Part shown: piece by piece, positions 57,685 to 64,000 of the stretch
Numbering within the stretch: position 1 is the stretch's first letter
How the letters are laid out: every line of letters begins with the position of its first letter
Origin: Alteribacter populi
Lineage (GTDB): Bacteria; Bacillota; Bacilli; Bacillales; Salisediminibacteriaceae
Direction: 5' to 3'
Assembly (NCBI RefSeq): GCF_002352765.1
Contig: NZ_KZ293963.1
Span: forward strand, 1,510,368-1,574,367
Length of the DNA: 64,000 bases
Notes under the pieces: generated by a model
Databases searched by the model: none
The model's input: only the letters and a program-made list of their open reading frames with translations
What the model was told of the DNA's origin: nothing
Made by a program: the position numbers and the translations under genes

Positions 57685-60600
57685 TGTAACCCTCCTTCAT
57701 TTTGTTTATTTCAGCTTTTAGCAACTCATTCTCCATTTTCAAAAAGTTTACGTCATAGCCGATCCGGTCAATATCTTCTTCGACAGATGTAATCCGTTTG
57801 CGGTCTTTACGTTGAATGACATGTAACAAAGCGGGTACACGGTCGTAATTGAATCCCTCCGGCTCTCCATTCTCTCCGTAAGTAGCTAACCGAGGCTCAA
57901 ATTCAGCTACATCGTCTGCAATATAACCGTAATAGCCGTGGTGTTTTGGGTCGGAAGGGCACTTCGAACGATACCAAGAAGGTTGTGCTTTATTGAAGAA
58001 TTGTTCCGCATACCAATCATCAATCGGCTCGATATCTCGTTTGTATTTTTTAGCCGAGGTTGACCGTATAACGTTGTTTGCGGATGATACATACAAATTC
58101 GGACTTAAAGAGGTTGTATATGTCTCTAGTCCCGGCAATCGAATCGAACTGTTGTTATCTCCGCCGATCTCATCACGTACACCTAAAATTTCGTTTCCGC
58201 TTGAATCAACAAACGCAACTCGCCCATTGTTTGGCATCATAAACTGAGTGACAGATTGATCCACTTCAATATCCTTATGAAAAATCGTCTTTTTGTCTCT
58301 TCCAGACCCATACCGAATCGTCATTTGGCGATCACCATCGTAGTCCAAGAAAGCCCAGTTCGCTAAATCTGTTGCGGTTTCTCCTGCCCACATGTTTCCG
58401 TATTCATCAAAGCGAATACCGCTCGTGTCTGTGAACTGTAAATCGGTTAACTCTAGTGTTCCGTCTACAATGACACGCCCTTCGGCTTCGGAGAATAAGA
58501 CTAGATTCTCCCTTGAGTCATGACGTAATCCAGACTTTTGCAAGCTACTTCCGCCAAAGCCAATTTCATAGGAATTTACGAAAGCGCCATACGGACCTTG
58601 TGACATCAATAATTCTCCGTCTCTAATTCTCGTAGACCATTCAACTGACACTGTGTTTTCGCCAGTCCGTAGCTCCTCAAATACTTCGATATATCCAGAT
58701 GATAGTTTTGCGATATTTCTCCGATCACCGATTGACTCCATGTCGCCTAAATACTGCTCAATCGTGTCTCCTTCGATCCTAATCTCACCATCTGATCCAG
58801 ATGTGTTGAAAGCAGAGCCTTCAATTTCAGCCCCTATGACTTTAGCTCCTTCAAGTTCTCCGTGAAAGGTGCCGGATGCCCCTTGCAAATTACCAGCAAA
58901 AGTGACATTACCACTGTTATCTACAACAAACTGATCATTCACATTTAAGCCTTCGAGAGACTTAATGTGCTTGGCTTCCACGTAGCCGTCTAGGGCGATT
59001 CGCTCCGCTTCTAATAGTGCGGATTCGGGCGATAGATTAAAGGCTGCAATGACTCCGTTTTTCTCCACCCTGGCATCGATCTCATCTGATTGGATAGAAA
59101 GTTCTGCCCACGCTTCATTAAGACTTTGATTTGTTGTATCGAGTTCTGTTTTTTCTGCTCGTAAGGCAATCTGATCAGCGTTTGATTCAATGGCGGTAAA
59201 GGCTTGGGGAACCCCACGTCCAATACCTTCGGATATTAACAAGTCGTAAAAATAGTAATAAAAATTATCTCCGTTTGCCGTTGTACCAACAACAGAGAAG
59301 TTATCGGTTTCATATGGATGAGAGGCATCGCTACTTCTAAACATACTACCGCCACTACCGTACATTGTATAATACCCTTGATTTGCTTTGAGGACAAAAT
59401 TTATATCTACTCTATTCTCACCCTCTTCAAGATCAACTTGAATTCTGTCTACTATTTCTCCAGATGTCCCATGACCTTCATATAATCTAATCTCCGTAGA
59501 GGAGGGCGAGTCTGAATATATTGTACACGAAGCTATCTGTGTATCTTTTGTCACGGTGATATGATTTCCGTATCCAGAACTATAAGATCCGCTACCTGCA
59601 CTAGGCAAATTAGCCACCTTATGAATAACTCTTTTTTCAAACTCCTCCCGCTCAACCCTCAATTCAATCGCATCACCTAAATTAGTAATATTCGCTTCAT
59701 TCGATTCAAAACGATTAATCACACCGTCTTGATCTGCTTGATAATCTTCTGTTTTCACTCGCAAGTCGATCTCGTCAGATAACGCTGTTATATTGCTGTT
59801 TGCTTCGCTGATTTGTGTACCGTGGTCGTCTGTGATTTGTTCTAAGGAATTCACATCGATGATGATTGAGTCAGCTTTTTGATCGATGGAAGATGCGTAT
59901 TCCTCAACGGATATAATTGCATCGTCAACATCTTCGGGTGCCGGTGTCCAATCGGTTGCACGATTTCCTTTTTCGAGTTTGATTTCGTTGATAATGAAGG
60001 ATATATCGTCATCTATATCGAAAAGACCAACGACACCACTAAAATCATAGTTTGTGCTTGCTTCATTCTGAAAGATGTACTGCTTCCACCCGTCGCCTAA
60101 ATCGGTTATTTTATACAATGCTAAAGTTAATGTGTTAGCGAACCTAAAGCTTATCCCTTCCAATAAATCATGATTGCCAATTTTAATTTTAACTTGTGCT
60201 GTCAGCTTATCCTCTTGTAGTATTCTCATTGAGATGTCTTGACGAGGGATTACCTGGGAATGCTGAACATCCACCTCTAATCCCTCACTAACTACATTTA
60301 TAGAACTTGGTGAATTTGCTGACCATCTGTCTAATCCGCTAGAAAAGTCACTATTGCGAAGAAGATTCCGCCCACCAATCTCGAAACCATCAACCTCAGC
60401 CTGCAAGCTACTAACGTTCGTGCTAATACCATCAACATCAACGCTCAACTCGCTAAGATCATTACTAACACTCGTCACATCGCCCTCTAAATTCTCTAAT
60501 GATGATTGCTCCGCTTTTAAATCTATCCTGCCTGCTTGTACCTCTAATTCCGAAGATATACTAGATACATCACCGCTCACCGTATCCAAATCATCTTGAC

Positions 60601-62254
60601 TAGCTTTTAATGCAATAGCGCTTGCGTTTGCATCAATAGACGTTTGCTGTTGACTAACTGTGTCATCAAGATTGCTTAAATCAGTGATTGTTGCATTTAA
60701 CGTGCCTTCCACATCGTCAACATGGGTAGATACGGTAGTAATCCTGCCGTCATGATCTAGTAGCTCGTCTTCGTTGTCGGAGACGCGTTGTAATAGATTA
60801 TTCGACGTCGTTTCTAAATCGCCGACCGTACTATCAATGGCATCCACACGGCTGTCATCGGCTTTTAAGACGAGCTGACCGTCGACGTATTCAAAGTCGG
60901 TTTTGTCGGCGATGTCACTAACTAACTCAGCAACTTTTGCATCGTATTCTTCTTTCGCTACGGCGTACTCTTTCGCTCTTTGTTCGGCTTCTTCCGCCTC
61001 ACGCTTTGCTTCTTCTTCGGCGTGTCGCTTTGCTCTTTCTTCCGCGGTCTCAGCAACCACATCGGTATATTGAGTGCCATCGAGGTAAACACCCTCGTCC
61101 TTTTGATCGATCTCACCTTTGTCATACGTGTACTCTACTAAGTCGTACTCACTAACCTTCTGCCGTATTTCCGCCTGCAACTCTTGCCATATCGATCTCA
61201 CTTCCTCTTCGGTGTATTCGATAAAGTCGCCGAGTTCGACGTGCTTGTTAGACTTGTCGACGATATCCCGATCTTGCGTATGGACACGAGCTTCGAGATA
61301 TAAAGGCGGATTAAACTTTGTATCCTTAATTTTGATCGTGTCGCCAAACCGAATTTTCTTGTTTTCCATGCCCGGAACGTTTTCGAGGTCAGCAATATCT
61401 GACTCATATTCGACAACAGCGTTAATGCGTTTGTCTAACTCGGTGCGAGTGTACTGTGTTAGTTCTTCTTCTGTCATATCTGATCGCGTTGACTGTGGTT
61501 CGTAAACCTCAATTAAATGTTGACCATTACGCCCCCAACGCGCTAATGCTTCTTGATCTTCGACTAGCACTTCTAAGCGTGTACCATCTTCTCGCACAGG
61601 ACCAAGACCAACTAGAGCAGTAACGATATTGTCTGTCTTTTCGGTACGCCTAATTCCTAAAAGGTCACGACCAAATTCAACCTCTCGCCCTCTCCATTTT
61701 CCAACACGCTCGAGTAAATCTACGAATCTGCCGGTGATACGGTTGCCGTCCACTTCGACCCTAAAACGTAACTCTAATTCAAACTCTCGGGCGATGCGCT
61801 TCAACAAAGCAAAAGGATTCGTGTGGTTCTCGATGTGGAATGTTCGGTATCCGCTCCCTTCGATAGTACCCGTTCTCCATTCAGTGTCGCCTACCGTAAA
61901 ACTTGCAGCCGTGGATGGCGTGTACTCACTTAATGTTTGCGGTTCGATCACCTTTGCTTTTTTCAACAGCAGATAGGATGCTGATGCGTATACTTCTGCT
62001 TGGAGGGAACCGTTGCTGTCTCTGAATTTAGCCGCTTCATGGATCACAAATTCCGTATATCCTCTGTCCTCATTCAGGATGACAACACGGTTGTGATCGC
62101 CTAAATGCTCGGAAAATGGCTTGTCCGCAAAAGTTTCGAATTCGAACGTTTCGAGCATATCTTTAAGTGATTGACGATGGTTATTAGACAGGATGTACTT
62201 ATCTGTTATGTCGTCTAATATCTTATCGGTTTGACCGTCTGTAATGTGTATCAA
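57674..62254 (-). CDS. Tail-associated protein with S74 chaperone domain (1526 residues)
   Basis: Large baseplate/tail-spike protein. N-terminal part (about 1-380) is of the prophage tail/endopeptidase type (Prophage_tail), with 'EIVHEAAKFRDSNGSLQAEVYASAS'-like 'FVIHEAAKFRDSNGSL'. The middle (about 390-900) is long coiled coil. A C-terminal intramolecular-chaperone S74 domain (about 1410-1526) includes 'STSAKKYKRDI' with the likely self-cleaving Ser and 'HGYYGYIADDVAEFEPRLA'. It makes a trimeric fibre that binds the host and is processed at its C-terminus. TTG start after GGAGGTG. Confidence 0.85.
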   Translation of the reverse strand: MIHITDGQTDKILDDITDKYILSNNHRQSLKDMLETFEFETFADKPFSEHLGDHNRVVILNEDRGYTEFVIHEAAKFRDSNGSLQAEVYASASYLLLKKAKVIEPQTLSEYTPSTAASFTVGDTEWRTGTIEGSGYRTFHIENHTNPFALLKRIAREFELELRFRVEVDGNRITGRFVDLLERVGKWRGREVEFGRDLLGIRRTEKTDNIVTALVGLGPVREDGTRLEVLVEDQEALARWGRNGQHLIEVYEPQSTRSDMTEEELTQYTRTELDKRINAVVEYESDIADLENVPGMENKKIRFGDTIKIKDTKFNPPLYLEARVHTQDRDIVDKSNKHVELGDFIEYTEEEVRSIWQELQAEIRQKVSEYDLVEYTYDKGEIDQKDEGVYLDGTQYTDVVAETAEERAKRHAEEEAKREAEEAEQRAKEYAVAKEEYDAKVAELVSDIADKTDFEYVDGQLVLKADDSRVDAIDSTVGDLETTSNNLLQRVSDNEDELLDHDGRITTVSTHVDDVEGTLNATITDLSNLDDTVSQQQTSIDANASAIALKASQDDLDTVSGDVSSISSELEVQAGRIDLKAEQSSLENLEGDVTSVSNDLSELSVDVDGISTNVSSLQAEVDGFEIGGRNLLRNSDFSSGLDRWSANSPSSINVVSEGLEVDVQHSQVIPRQDISMRILQEDKLTAQVKIKIGNHDLLEGISFRFANTLTLALYKITDLGDGWKQYIFQNEASTNYDFSGVVGLFDIDDDISFIINEIKLEKGNRATDWTPAPEDVDDAIISVEEYASSIDQKADSIIIDVNSLEQITDDHGTQISEANSNITALSDEIDLRVKTEDYQADQDGVINRFESNEANITNLGDAIELRVEREEFEKRVIHKVANLPSAGSGSYSSGYGNHITVTKDTQIASCTIYSDSPSSTEIRLYEGHGTSGEIVDRIQVDLEEGENRVDINFVLKANQGYYTMYGSGGSMFRSSDASHPYETDNFSVVGTTANGDNFYYYFYDLLISEGIGRGVPQAFTAIESNADQIALRAEKTELDTTNQSLNEAWAELSIQSDEIDARVEKNGVIAAFNLSPESALLEAERIALDGYVEAKHIKSLEGLNVNDQFVVDNSGNVTFAGNLQGASGTFHGELEGAKVIGAEIEGSAFNTSGSDGEIRIEGDTIEQYLGDMESIGDRRNIAKLSSGYIEVFEELRTGENTVSVEWSTRIRDGELLMSQGPYGAFVNSYEIGFGGSSLQKSGLRHDSRENLVLFSEAEGRVIVDGTLELTDLQFTDTSGIRFDEYGNMWAGETATDLANWAFLDYDGDRQMTIRYGSGRDKKTIFHKDIEVDQSVTQFMMPNNGRVAFVDSSGNEILGVRDEIGGDNNSSIRLPGLETYTTSLSPNLYVSSANNVIRSTSAKKYKRDIEPIDDWYAEQFFNKAQPSWYRSKCPSDPKHHGYYGYIADDVAEFEPRLATYGENGEPEGFNYDRVPALLHVIQRKDRKRITSVEEDIDRIGYDVNFLKMENELLKAEINKMKEGYNEA

Positions 62255-62267
62255 CTGTTTTCACCTC

Positions 62268-63692
62268 CTATCTAAACCTCTCCCTATACCTAACACTCGC
62301 ATTAAAACTATCACTAGGATGTACAACAAGATGATTTTCGCCTTTTCTCAGCTTGAAATACTCCCCGCCAAAGTCCTTTAAATCCGTCCGGTCCTCACCG
62401 TTAATAAGCAGCTCATCTGTTTTATGATCAAACGTAATGATGTCACCTTCATTGGCGATATATGGTGTTTGATCTTGTGTTTCCTCCGTGAGCTCAAAAA
62501 CCCGGAAAATATTAATCTTTGGAGCATAGGCGCTTACTGATTCGCTGTACTTCCCGATGTGGATTTGAACGTATTTCAGTCTGCCTTGAAAATCTTCCTC
62601 GCTATCCACAAAAGATGTATCAAGATTTAAAACGTGCCTTGCTCCATCGTTCGCAATCCGTGTCACGTAACATTCAAACCGCTTTCCGATCCGGCGCATC
62701 CGAACCATTCCGAAAAAGAAGTCCCAGTTTCTTCGGTAGTTTCGAGAGGATAAAGGGTAGTTTACAAAGCGTCCGGCAAACGGCCCGACACGTCCTTCTG
62801 CATCTTTTCTCATCACAGTAGGTAAGCTATCGACAACAGCCATTTTCCCCAACACATTCATACTGTCGTCATATAAATAAAACTCAATGCGGTAAGTTTC
62901 CTCGGCGGTATACGTTCGCCCTTGTAGATGCATCTGGACTTCAAAGTCTTGTATCTCCGGAACTTCTTTAATCAGAGCGGGACCATGCCATTCATCACCA
63001 CTACCGTAATCCGGAACGGTGATACCCTCACCATCCGTACTTAAATGGCCACTAACGTCACCGCCATCGACTTCAACAGGCGTTGTATCCCATTCGTCTA
63101 AGTTATCTCCACGCTCTTCAAGCAGCAGCGTTCGTGTGCTTACGACTTCTTCTTCATGTTCAGCCGGACGACCGATCATTTGATACTGCTCATCTTGGTT
63201 TTGGATCATAGCAAAGGTGACAGGTTCAGTTGCTTCAAATTCGAAGATCGGGTCTGCTTCGGCTGTGCCTTCGTTTTTGAGAGTGACGGCATCGGATGGG
63301 AAGTCGGCTGTTTTTTCGAATCCGTATTTCCGAGGATCGGAACGCCTTACAAAAATCGTTGTATCATGACGGTGTAAATGAACCTTTTCACCCGATTCGC
63401 TTGACCCTTCCACCGTCCCGTAGTAAGTCATATCTGGCTCATCTGGGAATATGATCGGTACAGGCTCATCAGCTGAAAATATGCTATTTAAATCATCGAT
63501 CGCCCCTCTTAATTCTTCGTTAACAATACGTATGTCAATTTCGAGATATTTTGACGGGTATTCAATTGATGATAAATGCTCTCCGTGCATTCCGGGGGAT
63601 GTGATTGCATTTATGTTTCTGTTTATTATTCCTCTTCCACGGATGTCTTTTATTCTTAAATACGGTGTTAAATCGATACCATTAAAAAACAC
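62268..63692 (-). CDS. Distal tail protein (Dit-like)
   Basis: Protein of 474 residues, Sipho_tail/Dit type, with N-terminal 'FNGIDLTPYLRIKDIRGRGI' (about 3-22) and 'ITSPGMHGEHLSSIEYPSKYLEIDIRI' (about 30-56). A long C-terminal part contains a jelly-roll or carbohydrate-binding-like insertion (about 190-400). It is the hub between tail tube and tail-associated protein. GTG start after GGGGGTG. Confidence 0.88.
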   Translation of the reverse strand: MFFNGIDLTPYLRIKDIRGRGIINRNINAITSPGMHGEHLSSIEYPSKYLEIDIRIVNEELRGAIDDLNSIFSADEPVPIIFPDEPDMTYYGTVEGSSESGEKVHLHRHDTTIFVRRSDPRKYGFEKTADFPSDAVTLKNEGTAEADPIFEFEATEPVTFAMIQNQDEQYQMIGRPAEHEEEVVSTRTLLLEERGDNLDEWDTTPVEVDGGDVSGHLSTDGEGITVPDYGSGDEWHGPALIKEVPEIQDFEVQMHLQGRTYTAEETYRIEFYLYDDSMNVLGKMAVVDSLPTVMRKDAEGRVGPFAGRFVNYPLSSRNYRRNWDFFFGMVRMRRIGKRFECYVTRIANDGARHVLNLDTSFVDSEEDFQGRLKYVQIHIGKYSESVSAYAPKINIFRVFELTEETQDQTPYIANEGDIITFDHKTDELLINGEDRTDLKDFGGEYFKLRKGENHLVVHPSDSFNASVRYRERFR

Positions 63693-63696
63693 TTAA

Positions 63697-64000
63697 TCAC
63701 CCCCTAAACATTTTTAATGTATGTTGTTCTCGTTCTTGTACTTGTGTTATATCCTTTACAAACGTTTTAAACTCTTTCCCACCAAGGATCATCGTAATAA
63801 ATGCTGGTTGTTTTTCATTAGGTCTGTCTTGACTTCTATTGACAGATACCGTACTAGCTTGCCTAGCGGCATCAACAACACTCCCACCGCTCGAATAAGC
63901 CATTCTATTTGCTCCAGCCGCCTGTTCTGGCGTGGCTGTTGTTATCATGTTATCAGATAGATTGTCTAACTCTTTATAAACGGATTTTGCGTTATCTCTA
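63697..64000 (-). CDS. Tail tape-measure protein (C-terminal end only)
   Basis: About 101 C-terminal codons are in the window. Ala/Ser-rich helical sequence ending '...DITQVQEREQHTLKMFRG', directly before the Dit gene, which is where tape-measure genes end. The rest lies beyond the window. Confidence 0.7.
   Translation of the reverse strand, partial: RDNAKSVYKELDNLSDNMITTATPEQAAGANRMAYSSGGSVVDAARQASTVSVNRSQDRPNEKQPAFITMILGGKEFKTFVKDITQVQEREQHTLKMFRG

Noticed and set aside
60300..61100. Repeat-like coding pattern in the tail gene, as a possible repeat array or CRISPR
   Set aside because: It is heptad-type coiled-coil coding sequence with no direct spacer-repeat periodicity.

Overview
The window is chromosomal DNA of a spore-forming, low-GC Firmicute of the Bacillaceae. 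The evidence is the GerA-type germination genes behind a sigma-G-type promoter, small coat and spore-associated proteins, a MinCD-MreBCD-RadC block in the Bacillus order, a tyrosyl-tRNA synthetase T-box, an rbsRKDACB operon in the B. subtilis order, and CodY- and CcpA-like sites at ilvD. A quaternary-amine uptake and carnitine-catabolism operon and the relic of an NhaC-type antiporter fit a salt- or alkali-tolerant bacillus. That ecological reading, and any genus assignment, is inference. No rRNA, tRNA or CRISPR array was seen.

Layout. (1) 1-1291: 3' part of a tyrosyl-tRNA synthetase gene with T-box leader and promoter, minus strand. (2) 1617-5930: ABC-2 exporter (ATPase and two permeases) in one operon with a NarL-type two-component system, like the antibiotic-sensing exporters of B. 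subtilis. (3) 6114-11932: ribose operon with a perfect operator/cre palindrome. (4) 12010-15450: epimerase-like VOC protein, a phosphatase, an acetyltransferase, a GrpB protein, and an APH-like kinase coupled to a 36-codon ORF. (5) 15666-25501: accessory stretch with ilvD, a DUF2935 gene flanked by two MITE-like elements, a MerR/TioE gene split at an A9 run, small genes, and five copies of a hairpin-containing repeat. (6) 24451-30869: carnitine-to-glycine-betaine operon plus a betaine/carnitine ABC transporter, headed by a promoter with two operators and a TetR gene. (7) 30929-37283: an ECF-like sigma gene with a ClpP paralogue, spore-associated small proteins, assorted enzymes, a third MITE and an NhaC relic. 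(8) 37288-44492: germination operon in the order B-B-C-A, then a DUF3231 pair. (9) 45127-49276: minD, minC, mreD, mreC, mreB. (10) From about 49980 to the window end: a prophage that has cut radC. Only the radC 3' half is present.

The prophage has, at its radC end, a four-gene operon including an FtsK/SpoIIIE-type ATPase and a small membrane protein. It faces a divergent repressor switch with palindromes on both -10 boxes. Next come a double-HTH regulator, a three-gene membrane cassette with its own promoter and terminator, and then the lysis and tail genes (amidase, two holin-type proteins, a large tail protein with an S74 chaperone end, Dit, and the end of the tape-measure gene).

The best candidates for something undescribed are the prophage three-gene membrane cassette (53797-55365), the hairpin-repeat family (15666-25501), the A9/A-AAA-AAC junction in the TioE gene, and the tandem-GerAB germination operon with its 73-residue first gene. 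No function could be assigned to the membrane cassette from sequence alone.
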